DNA of 64,000 nucleotides, from contig QLIY01000057.1 of the NCBI GenBank assembly GCA_003260075.1, positions 198,367 to 262,366 on the forward strand. Direction: 5' to 3'. The position numbers were made by a program, and so were the translations under genes. This stretch comes from Phallusia mammillata. Its lineage: Eukaryota; Chordata; Ascidiacea; Phlebobranchia; Ascidiidae. Shown here one piece after another: positions 55,401 to 64,000 of this stretch (its first letter is position 1; each line of letters starts with the position of its first letter). Under the pieces are notes generated by a model that was not told where the DNA came from, did not search any database, and saw only the letters and a list, made by a program, of their open reading frames with translations.

Positions 55401-55610
55401 AATGTGGGCCCAGTTTCGGTTGAACCAACTGACGATCACCATGCTGGAGTAGCAACCGTTATTTTGCAATTGCCAAATGCCAGAAATTTGCCATCGTCGA
55501 TCTGTCTCGGTTCTACGCTGCTTTCTACGAAAAACATGAACCTCCCGTCAATGTCTGAGACCAATACGAGTAAGGCAAAACGTACTTTGCCCCTACGTAA
55601 ACGGTTATAA
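28430..55610 (+). CDS. MEGF8: MEGF8 (multiple EGF-like domains 8), giant type I membrane protein
   Basis: Single-pass surface protein related to attractin; in vertebrates it dampens Hedgehog signalling and acts in left-right patterning. Domain map by position: signal peptide (28430-28530), CUB1 (28531-29150), EGFs (29150-29600), kelch set 1 (29640-30780), PSI repeats (30790-31480, 33010-33180, 33900-34045, 34753-34955, 35405-35685), EGF and laminin-EGF (35750-36852), CUB2 (37430-38610), EGF (39135-39180), kelch set 2 (39190-42852), PSI/EGF (43690-46880), laminin-EGFs (47735-50425), a juxtamembrane ectodomain (50914-52285), one transmembrane helix (52715-52790), and a basic, serine-rich tail ending at 55610. 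Exon phases were checked for exons 1-6 (28430-28599, 28723-28941, 29102-29197, 29264-29362, 29558-29852, 29990-30981), kelch set 2 and the tail. The tail has MASRPF across exons 52705-52862 and 53381. Twelve or more G-run artefacts repeat parts of exons and introns. The duplicated domain plan (CUB-EGF-kelch-PSI twice) is that of MEGF8, not attractin. Confidence 0.93.
31198..31207 (+). other. 10-G gap in MEGF8 exon 7
   Basis: About 30947-31197 recurs at 31209-31459. The end of exon 6 and most of exon 7 appear twice. Confidence 0.8.
31847..31890 (+). repeat. hAT-like terminal fragment
   Basis: GGTGTCCAAAGTGCGGCCCG matches the start of the element at 15598 closely. No opposite end or duplication is visible, so this is a remnant. 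Confidence 0.4.
33358..33651. mobile_element. hAT-type MITE with inverted termini and 8-bp target duplication
   Basis: Ends read CAGTGGTTCCCAAACT and AATTTGGGAACCACTG, flanked by CTCTATAA (33350-33357) and CTCTATAG (33652-33659). A 10-G gap (33404-33413) lies inside and no overlap copy is seen there. Located in a MEGF8 intron. Confidence 0.8.
33404..33413 (+). other. 10-G run inside a hAT MITE
   Basis: No overlap copy was seen. Probably a gap within a repeat. Confidence 0.55.
34200..34491. mobile_element. hAT-type MITE
   Basis: Ends CAGGGGCGGCAACC and GGGTTGCCGACCCTG, with imperfect 8-bp flanks ATCTTAAG and ATCTAGAG. No coding capacity. In a MEGF8 intron. Confidence 0.7.
37645..37830 (+). 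repeat. intronic repeat family 'GGGTCCCCTTC', copy 1
   Basis: Shares TACATATTGTTTTTGTC, TTTGGTCAAGAAAGAGT, TTAGTTGG and CTAAAGTTTGA blocks, in the same order, with copies at about 44647, 45459, 46258 and 46414. All five copies are in MEGF8 introns and in the same orientation, which points to local spread or segmental duplication. Confidence 0.55.
38339..38348 (+). other. 10-G gap in MEGF8 CUB2 exons
   Basis: About 38148-38338 recurs at 38350-38542. An exon end and the following exon appear twice and could be misread as CUB duplication. Confidence 0.8.
38847..39090. mobile_element. MITE with 10-bp direct repeats
   Basis: Flanked by exact direct repeats TACTTCTAAT (38837-38846 and 39091-39100). 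Inner ends TGATGCACTGAAG and TTCGGTGCATCTC form an inverted pair; the middle is rich in TTCGG/CCGAA. The only ambiguous base in the window (38908) lies in it. The ends resemble hAT elements; the true duplication may be 8 bp. Confidence 0.65.
39479..39860. mobile_element. second copy of the CTAGGG-type element, inverted
   Basis: Starts TTAGGGATGGGCC and contains GTACTCGG, GCTCGG and ATTAAATTTGCAT blocks that match the reverse complement of the element at 14030-14394. Its right end near the CACTGAGCATTAA block is approximate. It lies in a MEGF8 intron. Confidence 0.45.
42107..42116 (+). other. 10-G gap in a MEGF8 intron
   Basis: About 41958-42106 recurs at 42117-42266. Confidence 0.75.
43986..43996 (+). 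other. 11-G gap in a MEGF8 exon-intron region
   Basis: 43837-43985 recurs at 43997-44145, so the 3' part of one coding exon and its donor are doubled. Confidence 0.75.
44647..44695 (+). repeat. intronic repeat family 'GGGTCCCCTTC', copy 2 (truncated)
   Basis: Begins TTATGGGTCCCCTTC and is cut off by the G run at 44696-44705. The rest of the unit seen in other copies is missing, which suggests lost sequence in the gap. Confidence 0.5.
44696..44705 (+). other. 10-G run in a MEGF8 intron
   Basis: It truncates a dispersed repeat copy. No overlap copy was found. Confidence 0.55.
44836..45130 (+). repeat. degenerate tandem repeat, unit about 55-60 bp
   Basis: At least five diverged units of the type 'GATTTRATACAGCAAAAAGGC ... 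ACTGAAC' follow each other in a MEGF8 intron. Units differ by substitutions and indels, so the array is old. No coding potential. Confidence 0.6.
45459..45655 (+). repeat. intronic repeat family 'GGGTCCCCTTC', copy 3
   Basis: Runs from TTATGGGTCCCCTTC through AAGAAAGAGTGCTTCAAAC to GTGGTTCACCAAC. The most complete copy of the family in the window. Confidence 0.55.
46258..46600 (+). repeat. intronic repeat family 'GGGTCCCCTTC', copies 4 and 5 around a G run
   Basis: Two copies (46258-46399 and 46410-46600) are separated by ten Gs. They may be the two haplotypes of one copy, although they differ more than other overlap pairs. Confidence 0.5.
46400..46409 (+). other. 10-G gap in a MEGF8 intron repeat
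   Basis: Sequence from about 46252 recurs, more diverged than usual, from 46410. Confidence 0.6.
47333..47342 (+). other. 10-G gap in a MEGF8 intron
   Basis: About 47207-47332 recurs at 47343-47467. Confidence 0.75.
47602..47693. repeat. short fragment of the CTAGGG-type element
   Basis: Contains CTAGGG, GAGCACCGAGCACC, GGTACCGAGG and CTCGGCTCAGCCTATCCCTA, matching both ends of the 14030 element with most of the middle missing. Confidence 0.45.
48019..48029 (+). other. 11-G gap in a MEGF8 intron
   Basis: About 47898-48018 recurs at 48030-48151. Confidence 0.75.
49048..49057 (+). other. 10-G gap in a MEGF8 intron
   Basis: About 48930-49047 recurs at 49060-49165. Confidence 0.7.
49615..49772 (+). 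mobile_element. tRNA-derived SINE with 11-bp target duplication
   Basis: An A-box-like TGGCCGAATGGCCTGG (about 49627) and a B-box GGTTCGAACCC (about 49694) are spaced as in a class II tRNA, followed by an unrelated body and an A-rich tail. The exact direct repeat AAATTCACCTT flanks it (49604-49614 and 49773-49783). The tail and duplication show it is a retroposed SINE, not a functional tRNA gene. In a MEGF8 intron. Confidence 0.8.
50723..50784. repeat. imperfect palindrome AACCGGTTAATTGGGA / TCCCATTTAACCGGTT
   Basis: Two inverted arms about 25 bases apart in a MEGF8 intron. It could be a miniature transposon core or a cruciform-forming sequence; no target duplication was found. Confidence 0.4.
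51472..51481 (+). other. 10-G gap in a MEGF8 intron
   Basis: About 51382-51471 recurs at 51483-51570. Confidence 0.75.
51879..51888 (+). other. 10-G gap at a MEGF8 exon start
   Basis: About 51719-51878 recurs at 51892-52050. A donor, an intron and the first bases of the next exon are doubled. Confidence 0.75.
52361..52665 (+). repeat. degenerate direct repeat in a MEGF8 intron
   Basis: A block beginning CATAACCTTGGCCAAACCTG (52361) recurs at about 52588, with AGATGRTTTTATATCAAC in both copies. Between them are paired ATATCGCTTRGTGCAC motifs. Confidence 0.4.
53117..53126 (+). other. 10-G gap in the intron splitting MASRPF
   Basis: About 53009-53116 recurs at 53127-53232. Confidence 0.75.
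53744..53754 (+). other. 11-G gap in a MEGF8 tail intron
   Basis: About 53615-53743 recurs at 53755-53884. Confidence 0.75.
54131..54175 (+). repeat. second copy of the P450-intron repeat
   Basis: ACAACGCTTTATAACACGGT onwards matches 1591-1640. It lies in a MEGF8 intron just before the exon starting at about 54264. Confidence 0.5.
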
Positions 55611-56794
55611 ATTAATGTTGTGGTATATTCGCGACAGTTATTTTTGCAAGGTGCTAAAGCTCCATTGACTATTCGAAACAGTATTACGTAATTGCATAGG
55701 ACTATTAAACTACTGTCGTACACCCATTTCACACCAGGATGCAAAACGTCTTTATTGTTTTGCAAACATTTAGTAGAGTGTAGTGACCTTTGTTATCGCC
55801 CTGGTGTCAATTCGTTTGTTCGTCCTCGCAGTGAATGTCCCATTTTTTCGCATCGCGTCTTTTGCTAGTCGCAAGTCGCAGGCTTGGTTCTATTGTCACT
55901 TTGTTTGATTTTAGCACCCAATCCCGGCGCGACGTGCAATATTTGCAGCGTTATCATGTCTTCCAGCCCCGCTAACGCCTCCAAGAATTATTTATTCATA
56001 TTGTTTTTCATATTTGGTGCGACAGTTTCTTTGCTATCTTAATGCATTGTCGCACTTTTTAGACCTACCAGCATTCTTACGGAACTTAAAGGTGCCAGAG
56101 AACGTTGTGTTGCTTGAACTTTGTGTTTGTGATCATTTTATTGTTCCACTGCTAGATTTTTGTTGCAGTTCTTTTCATCCTGTGATACACTATGCGTTAA
56201 GTCTCCTTTGGCTATTTTATCACTATGTTTTTACTACCTAAGCGGAAGATATGAAGCCCTATTTGCCACTATTTCTGTATTTCCCTCCACCTTTTGACAT
56301 TTGTGTAACTTTTTGGCAGTATCTTTTGTAAGTTTATGCGTCTGTGCCACTTATTTTCATTTTTATGCCATGGCGTCGACATGTTTGGAAATACAGTCTT
56401 TCACAAGCTCAACGATTGCTTAAATAAGACTTATTACAAACGGTTGTGAAAATCTTAGTTTGAACAGGAGGCAAGGCTTTGACCTACATAGTTTACAGAC
56501 CGAGTAACCGACTTACGAATCGCTGCTAGACACCGGAAATTCTGTCGCTGTCTGCAAGAAAAAAGGCTAGGCTGACAAAGGTGTGGAGAAAATAGAAAAA
56601 GGGCGGGCGCGCTATGGGAATAAGTTTCGTTCTGCAAAGTTCATTCTGCTCGAGCGCAAAGAACGATTCGGTCTAATAACATTTTGCGCTATATGATTTA
56701 CTGAAGTAAGTTTTGCTTCATTTGCTATGTTAATCGCGATATAAACACTAAACAGGTATTATTTACAGCTAAAACAAGCGAACGAGAATAAAAA
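55611..56794. other. MEGF8 3' flank and laminin 5' flank
   Basis: About 1.2 kb without a coding exon. A T-rich acceptor (TTATTTACAG, ending at 56768) stands 26 bases before the laminin ATG and could join a 5' exon or a trans-spliced leader. No clear poly(A) signal for MEGF8 could be fixed. Confidence 0.4.
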
Positions 56795-59700
56795 ATGCAG
56801 CATCTGCTTGGGATAGCAGTTTTATTAATGGGTAAGAACTTAAAATCTTGAGTTTGCTAGCCTTCGTTTACTACGTATTGTATATTTAAAGGGTTACGCC
56901 ATGCAAAAGCCCAAGGCTGCGCAGGCGGCAGCTGTTTTCCGAGTACAGGAGATTTGCTTGTTGGACGTGGAGACATGCTTTTCGCATCTTCGACTTGTGG
57001 AACTGAAGGCGAATCGCCATACTGCATCGTGAGGTAAGTGGCAAGTGCCAACTATCTACCCTATAACAAAAACTTTTGGTTTACATTGAGTTTCTATTTA
57101 ACAGCCATCTTAAGGAAACCAAGAAATGCTTTCGTTGTGATGCCTCAAACCCAAGCCTTGCCCACCCAATTCAGAATGTGATCACTAGGGGGGGGGGGTC
57201 GCCATACTGCATCGTGAGGTAAGTGCCAACCATCTACCCTATAACAAAAACTTTTGGTTTATATTGAGTTTTTTTTTAACAGCCATCTTAAGGAAACCAA
57301 GAAATGCTTTCGTTGTAATGCCTCAAACCCAAGCCTTGCCCACCCAATTCAGAATGTGATCACTACTTTCAATGACCGACTGGACACTTGGTGGCAATCT
57401 AAAAATGGTCGTCAAGCTGTAAGTAACCCATTTAAATTTAATGTAATTAAATAACAAAATATGACACTTTTTGAAAAAAAATAGGTTTCTGTTCAACTCA
57501 ATTTGGAAGCTGAATTTCAATTTACCCATGCTATCATGACATTCAAAACTTTCCGGCCAGCAGCCATGCTGATTGAGAGATCAATGGATTTTGGACAAAC
57601 CTGGACCATATACAGATACTTCGCGTATGATTGTGACAAATCTTTTCCAGGAGTTGCTCAGGTGTGTAGCATGTCCAATTACCAATCTTTGTGAGAATAT
57701 TCCTAGTAATAAAACATTTTTTACTCAGTGGCCCCCTCGTGAAATTGATGATGTCATTTGTGATGAGAGATATTCCCAAATTGAACCATCAAATAAAGGA
57801 GAAGTAATCTTCAAAGTGTTGCCACCATTCATACAAATTGAAGACCCATATGCACCAAGAATTCAAAACCTGCTCAAAATTACCAATCTTAGGTTTGTTT
57901 TGTGTGTTTCATAAATTGATATGGATTTATATGTTTAAACCTATGTTTTTTCCATAGAATTAACTTCACTGAACTTCATACACTTGGTGATGACCTTTTG
58001 GATCCACGTCCAGACATCAAAAACAAATACTACTATGCTCTGTATGAGCTGATTGTCCGTGGAAACTGTTTCTGCTATGGGCATGCTGATGAATGCACAC
58101 CTATTGATGGGACTGTCGCAAATCCAGATGTCTCCAGTGTCATGGTATGTGCTTTTATATCTACCCAAGTAGTGTGTTATACCTTTGCAATAATACAATG
58201 CTTCAAATGTTGATATATTTCAGTTATTGCTGCATATTATTGTGTATGAGTTATTTTTATCTTTTGTTAACCAAATGCCAGCTGCAGCTCATTTCAGTTG
58301 CCATTTATTATTGCTACAGGGACGTAAAGCTCCCCAGACAGAGGTAAATGTCATTAGGTGTGGATATGGCAGTTCTAACACTGCTCACAGATCGTAAGGT
58401 TGATTGTCTAATCGACTTGTTGTAGACAAGCTTTTCAGCTTTATTAGCAATTACTCTTATTCTTCAAACTGCTGCTATGGCTTTTTGCTTTGCTTCTTTA
58501 ACTGTTTTCAACTCACTCAACCAACCATTTCAGTATGAACTTGAGACTGGACAACATAGAGTAAGTACTGGTCACCAGGAAACCCTGCTTGAATTGCAGA
58601 ACCAATATCATATGACATTACTGGGACAATTAGCATGATTGCACTCCTGTCATTCATTTTTGTGGCAGAATCAACCAACTTTCGATTTTTGCAGAGTTTA
58701 ATTGTCTTTTTGTATATGTTAATCACCACATTCAATTGATTGCAAAGGCGGTAATTCTGTCAGACTGTCACTGGTGCACATTTTGTAGCATAAGTTCGAT
58801 AAGCCGTTGATCATCTCTCCTCACAATAGGCTTGATTAAGGGTTGTTGTGCATGTCACATTGGTCAGAAACAGCACACAGTTGTATACAACATACAGGAT
58901 GAATAGACACGCAAACCTAAGTGAACAAACCCAGCACTGATTGCTTGCTAACCTACACTTGTATTGTATTGCTTTCCATAGTCAATCAACCAATCATGCA
59001 TGGTTGCAACCGTGATGGTTACATGATTTTTGTACAATTAGACTGTATTGTTTTTTGTGTAGTTCAAAGTGTGTTATATATGATGTATTAAACAGGGCGT
59101 AGGCACTTTCAGGACCAGTCTCTATTTAAGTGCATGATATGTTAATGGTTGGACATAAAATAACCCATTATAACAACAATGCAAAACAACCTACATTGTT
59201 TTGGCTTGGTGATAATTGGGCAGAGGCACTTAATCAACCGTTTCATGCCCAGCAGAGTTAACACCATGAATGTATTCACTAACTTTTGTATGTGCTAACC
59301 AGGTACATGGGCGGTGTCAATGCCAGCACAATACAGTTGGCCTTAACTGTGAGCAGTGCCTTCCATTCTACCAAGATCAGCCTTGGAGGCCCGCAGAGGC
59401 TGGTATGCCTCATGAATGTAAACGTAAGTACGACTTTCACAATATTAAAACGTATCATGTTACTTAGGTATTAAATACATGAATGTGTATGCTTGGAAGG
59501 CCAGCCATATATAATTGTATGGCCTTCCCTATAGCTATTTCCTGTTGTTAAGTGCTTCCAATTGCGACCTATCCCGCCTGGCCTTCGGGCACTATTGCCG
59601 TTATGTTATGTTGGTTTCCTTTACGGATGGCGCCTAGTCAATTCACCAGCCAATAGCTTTCCACGCATTTCCCGTTGTTGAATCAACTTAAGCAAGCCCT

Positions 59701-62700
59701 AAACAAATCCGAATTTGAAAGTGTTTTAAGTATAGCTTTAAAACTTCTAAAAAAAAACGAATAGGTCATTGTTAAAATACCATTTGGGACAGCATTTTTT
59801 ACGTAAGCTGCATTTAGCCTTGCTATTATATTAAATATGATAAGTTTTGGTTGACCAAACGAAAAAGCCTGAAAAGTATCCTAGTTTTCTTCAAAGAGCC
59901 AGTGGCACACTTTCGAGCTTTTTACACGTTAGTCGGACAAAGCGCACAGTCTTATCGCCATTATCTGGTCTTTCGCCTGCTTTGATGCGGCACAATCAAA
60001 CATTTCGTTGTACAATTAGACCGTTAAAAAATGAAACAATGCAATGCATGGGTGAGAATTGCGTCTGGAAACGCAGAACTGCTTTGAAACGCCGCGCAAT
60101 TGCAGCTGACGATTAAAGTACAATTGGCACTTTGTAGGTACCGGATTGTTTTATTGCTTGCATCCAGGATTAAAACAAGCCGACCCTCGAATTACCCAAA
60201 ACCGTAAAAAAATTAACCCAATACCTTATGGTTTGAAGTTATCGAAGCTTTTAATTAGTTTTTAGGAAAGGCTTCCGTTTAAAAAAAGGACGTGATTTTA
60301 TTTTCCCTATTTTTCCCAAAATGACGTGATTAACTTGCCGCATTTGCGTAATAATTTAACTTCTTGTATAAATGTCCATGCGCACAAAGGTGTATTGATT
60401 CACCACCGAATGCTCTATGAAGCTTTTCGGGTTAACTAAGCATCGGGATGTAATTTGGGTTTTCAAAATACGTTAGGGCTCGGGCCGGATTTCGGGCTTG
60501 TATTTCTGGTTTCGGGTCGTCTTTTAAATCTAAACTCTACCTGATAGTAACTATAAATGAAAAACATAGACACATTTTGTAAAATGCACAATGTCCCTGA
60601 GCTTTAGTGTTTGGTCCTATATAACGGAACTGCATATATTCTACAGCATGCAACTGCAACAATCATGCCACGGAATGTCATTTCGACGCCGCCGTATACG
60701 AAGCAACTGGAGGTGTATCAGGTGGCGTGTGTGAAAACTGCCAACATAACACAGTAGGCCGAAACTGCGAACGCTGTGTTCCCTACTACTATCTTGACCC
60801 CAACAAGGACATTCGCGATCCGACTGTATGCGCAGGTATGAATATTGTATTGTTTTCTGGGGGGGGGGCAACACAGTAGGCCGAAACTGCGAACGCTGTA
60901 TTCCCTACTACTATCTCGACCCCAACAAGGATATTCGCGATCCGACTGTATGCGCAGGTATGAATATTGTATTGTTTTCTATATATGAGCAGTGTGTTGT
61001 ATGTGTGAGGGTGGTGCGTTGGTGGCAGAACGTACTTAGCTAACTATGAATCAGCAAAACCACAAGGTTAATTTGTCATGAAAAATCTTAGAATTTACCT
61101 TTTATTTCGTGTCCTTTATACTGTGTGTCTGAAGAATCTAATTGTTATGCCGGGATAGAAACAAAATTATTCATCCATGGTTTAGGTCCCTTAACTTTTA
61201 TCAACAAAGTGTAAAGAAATAGTCGTTTAGAGATATACAGCTGATAGATGTGTAGGCTGCAAAATAATTTCAACCAAAACATGTGTCTTATGCCTTAAAA
61301 ATCATCAGAAGAACATAGGCGTGTTTTGTGACTGGTGGTGTTGGTATGGGTGTTTTACACGTTGTGAATTTGTAAAGAATGCGACTGCGAGGTGGCTGGC
61401 TCGTTGGACGGTGGTGTATGTGATGGAACCACGGACGCTTCGTTGGGAATGATCGCTGGTCAGTGTCGCTGCAAAGTGAACGTCGAAGGACCACGATGCG
61501 ACCGATGCAAAGCTGGGTACTACGGATTGGACGAAAACAACCCCAACGGGTGCACAGGTGCGTTTGAACTATTTTTGGGGGTGTTTTTGTTGTTGTAACT
61601 TGGTGGTTTTGGGTTTGAGTAGGAAGATGGTTATGTTTCGTTGTTTTTACCGGCGCTTTCTTTGCGCAGAATGTGATTGCGATTCACTTGGGACTCTGTC
61701 GGGAGCCAATACTTGCGATAGCACGACCGGACAGTGCATCTGCAAACGCCACACGACTGGCAGACGTTGCGATATGTGTTTGGTAAGTGGGTCTTTGCTG
61801 CATGTGTTGTACTTATGTGGCGACCAGCAAAAAACGCATACGAAGCCATACAATATAGGTGCAATACTCGCAATTTATCAAGTCTGTACTTTTAAAGTAA
61901 CACAAAACGATTTTCGGCCTTTTCAATTGATGGAATCGCACAGTTTAAAAAAATAAAACTGTTAACAAAACCTGTTTCTTTTACAGCCTCAAACCTGGGG
62001 AATGAGTGCAACACCGCAAGGTTGCAACGAGTGTGATTGTGATATCGGTGGAGCTTATGACAACGATTGCAACCAGAGAACTGGACAGTGCAATTGCCGA
62101 CCTCGTATTGAAAGAAGGAGATGTGATCTTGTTACTTCAGGCAATTTCCTTCCGGGACTTGATCACTACATCTTTGAGGCTGAAGAAGCAGAAATTCAGA
62201 GGGTAAGCAACTGCATGAAATTACCGTTTTTTAAGTCTGTTTTTATTTGTTGTGTTATCGTTTTGACCCAAGAAAAGCTTATGGTTTTCAGTTTTTGATA
62301 TTGGTTTAATACAGTGGTTCCCAACCGGGCAAAAATTTTAAAACTTGAGGGTAGAAATTTACTTTAATTTGTGCATGTGATTTGTAAATGGACACTTTAA
62401 GCTCTGGGAATATAACCTGCAAAGTCGATAAAAGGCCAAATTTTTGCATGTGATTTGGGGGGGGGGAGGGAATTTACTTTAATTTGTGCATGTGGTTTGT
62501 AAATAGACACTTAAGCTCTGGAAATATAACCTGCAAAGTCGATAAAAGGCCAAATTTTTGCATGTGATTTGTCTATAGACACCAAGAAACCTTAATGTTT
62601 GCTTAATTAAGTTATGCATGGATTGTTTGGGCCCAATTCTACCACAGGCACCCGTTAAAGTTCGGATTTGTTTATGCCATTTCCTAATATGTACACCATA

Positions 62701-63868
62701 ACAAAACTTTGACTTGAAATAATCACGGTAAAAAATGCAGGGGGGGGGGTTTTGCTTAATTAAGTTATGCATGGATTGTTTGCACCCAATTCTACCACAG
62801 GCACCCGTTAAATTTCGGATTTGTTTATGCCATTTCCAAATATTTACACCATAACAAAACTTTGACTTGAAATAATCACGGTAAAAAATGCAACTTGCTT
62901 TGTTTGCAGGGTGGCTATGAAGACAAAAGAGAACACACTCCTCCAGTTACGTGGACAGGTGATGGTTACGTGCTTGTCCAAGAGGAGGGCGTCATTATTT
63001 TCATCGTTAAGAATCTTCCAAAATCCATGGATTACAACCTAATTCTGCGATACCAGACCAACGTAAGTTTACAGCTCGATTAAAAGGTTATGGCGATTCT
63101 GCAGTGTGTTTGTCCTTGACGTTTACGATTTATTTGGTCTTTGGAAAGTTAAATTTCAAAGATATTGCACAAGGCACAACTGGTTTTAAAAAAATAAATA
63201 AAATTTAATGGCCAAAAATTTTTCTTTTTTTACGTTCGAAAATAAATTAAAAGCATTTTTTTTAATCATTTTACTGCAATTGTTAAAATTTTAGCCAGTT
63301 TTATTTGAAGTTTCCACCATTGTTTACCCTATATTCAGTCTTTCACAATTATTTACAAGCCTCATCTACAAACTGAACAAAACATATGCTTTATTAATCC
63401 CACTAACATTTTCAAAATTACCTTGTTTTGCTTTTCAGTTGCCCGAAATCTGGCAATTTGTTGACATCACAATCGACCGACCCAACCAAGGAAACATTCC
63501 AACATCGAGCCCGTGTGGAAATACTCGACCCGAGGATGACCACTGGATGACGTCACTGCCCGGACCCCCAACCACTCACTCCAGTCTAGGTTTGCACATG
63601 CTCAAAATATTAAATACAAATAACTAAGTGTTAGAAATTGTGACCACGATTTTTTGTACTTTAGACCTAACAAATCATTTAGTGTTTTTTTACTTCTAAG
63701 GTACAGTATTGGATTGGTATTGTAGTCTTAAATTTGATTCAATATTTTTAACCTCTAGGTATCATTTGTCTTGAGAGAGATTTTTCTTATCGTGTGATTC
63801 TTGACTTGCGAAGATACCAGCGCGAAAGAGCTCCGGACAGCCCAACACCAGATATTCTTATCGATTCG
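56795..63868 (+). CDS. LAMB1: laminin beta chain (LAMB1/2-like), 5' part; continues past the window
   Basis: Basement-membrane chain. Exons: 56795-56831, 56892-57033, 57283-57418 (second copy), 57485-57661, 57729-57892, 57958-58144, 59303-59423, 60647-60835, 61378-61557, 61670-61782, 61987-62202, 62910-63062, 63439-63589, 63759-63868. A signal peptide leads into the laminin N-terminal (LN) domain with [21 protein letters not shown], the [14 protein letters not shown] block and [13 protein letters not shown]. Laminin-EGF modules follow (59303-62140), then the beta-specific domain IV from about 62140 ([10 protein letters not shown]). The LN and domain IV match beta-1/beta-2 type chains; the single invertebrate beta gene predates that split, so the symbol is approximate. 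Exon 3 and exon 8 are partly duplicated around G runs. The gene is truncated by the window end. Confidence 0.92.
57189..57198 (+). other. 10-G gap in laminin exon 3
   Basis: About 57012-57188 recurs at 57199-57363, doubling the end of exon 2 and most of exon 3. Confidence 0.8.
58145..59302 (+). other. laminin intron 6, no feature recognised
   Basis: 1.16 kb of AT-rich intron. No transposon ends, RNA gene or open frame could be supported. Confidence 0.4.
59424..60646 (+). other. laminin intron 7, transposon debris
   Basis: Contains a small hairpin GGAAGGCCA / TGGCCTTCC near 59495-59527 and a GGGCTCGGGCCGG-type segment near 60478 resembling the palindromic transposon pieces elsewhere. A frame around 59847-60116 lacks an ATG and splice support and is not annotated. 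Confidence 0.35.
60859..60868 (+). other. 10-G gap after laminin exon 8
   Basis: About 60748-60858 recurs at 60870-60979. The copies differ by a Val/Ile codon and silent changes in a laminin-EGF module. Confidence 0.8.
62457..62466 (+). other. 10-G gap in laminin intron 11 (first)
   Basis: About 62353-62456 recurs at 62469-62573, right after a hAT-like start CAGTGGTTCCCAACC (about 62313). Confidence 0.7.
62740..62749 (+). other. 10-G gap in laminin intron 11 (second)
   Basis: About 62598-62739 recurs at 62752-62893. Confidence 0.75.
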
Positions 63869-63959
63869 GTAAGTGACCCTTCTAGAAGCCTGGTATTCTT
63901 GATAGTGCGGTTGCTGTAAGTTTCAACCGCCTTTTTGATACCTCTTCAACTAATATGAC

Positions 63960-64000
63960 CAACTATATAGAGCTCCTCTGGCAATGGTATTTTTGTACCG
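63960..64000 (+). repeat. partial copy of the 17330 inverted-repeat element
   Basis: CTATATAGAGCTCCTCTGGCAATGG resembles the left end of the 17330-17470 element. It is cut by the window edge. Confidence 0.45.

Noticed and set aside
59847-60116. Reading frame of 89 residues in a laminin intron
   Set aside because: It has no ATG at its start, no splice support and no recognisable similarity; the flanking laminin exons join in phase without it.
3341-62749. G-quadruplex-driven tandem duplications as a new mutation system
   Set aside because: Near-constant run length of 10-11, a single orientation, allele-like differences and broken essential genes fit assembly gaps far better than biology.
1-64000. 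CRISPR arrays, bacterial operons, phage or other prokaryotic systems
   Set aside because: No evenly spaced direct repeats; genes have spliceosomal introns and AATAAA signals, so the window is eukaryotic.

Overview
The window is a eukaryotic nuclear sequence: AT-rich and gene-dense, with short introns and many small non-autonomous transposons. The gene content is animal: CYP1-type P450, PSTK, a Tudor/CCCH protein, DSTYK, SS18, serine palmitoyltransferase, MIC19, MEGF8 and a laminin beta chain. Compact introns, strong allelic divergence, several start codons just downstream of an unpaired splice acceptor, and a possible two-gene operon together suggest a tunicate such as an ascidian of the Ciona type. 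The species is inferred, not proven.

Layout. (1) 251-2434 (+): complete five-exon cytochrome P450, convergent with an intronless PSTK at 2716-3797 (-). (2) 4988-12406 (+): a Tudor - CCCH zinc finger - Tudor gene of about 22 exons, probably a germline RNA-granule or piRNA-type protein. (3) 12601-21425 (-): DSTYK, for which all 18 coding exons could be traced in phase; its first intron holds an intronless SS18 gene (19457-20245, -). (4) 24201-26498 (-): intronless MIC19 and SPTLC2-type genes in tandem, possibly one operon. (5) 28430-55610 (+): a giant MEGF8 gene ending in a cytoplasmic tail with the MASRPF motif. (6) 56795 to the window edge (+): the 5' half of a laminin beta gene. The genes do not form one pathway. 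They are housekeeping, germline and cell-surface/matrix genes that happen to be neighbours.

The most striking feature is artificial in all likelihood. There are 29 G runs, all on the + strand; 27 of them are 10 or 11 nt long, and the other two are 28 and 90 nt. Most are flanked by a near-identical copy of the preceding 75-400 bases differing by SNPs and small indels. They look like assembly gaps (placeholder bases) between overlapping contig ends from two divergent haplotypes. They break the PSTK frame, split or repeat exons of the Tudor gene, MEGF8 and laminin, and would mislead automated annotation. Removing one copy restores the frames I checked.

Real points of interest: two GC-AG introns with the same GCAAGT donor; four intronless genes among intron-rich neighbours; a stop codon abutting AATAAA in MIC19; a possible alternative terminus inside the Tudor gene; and a well-preserved set of MITEs and one tRNA-derived SINE with readable target-site duplications. 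I did not find a convincing previously undescribed biological system.
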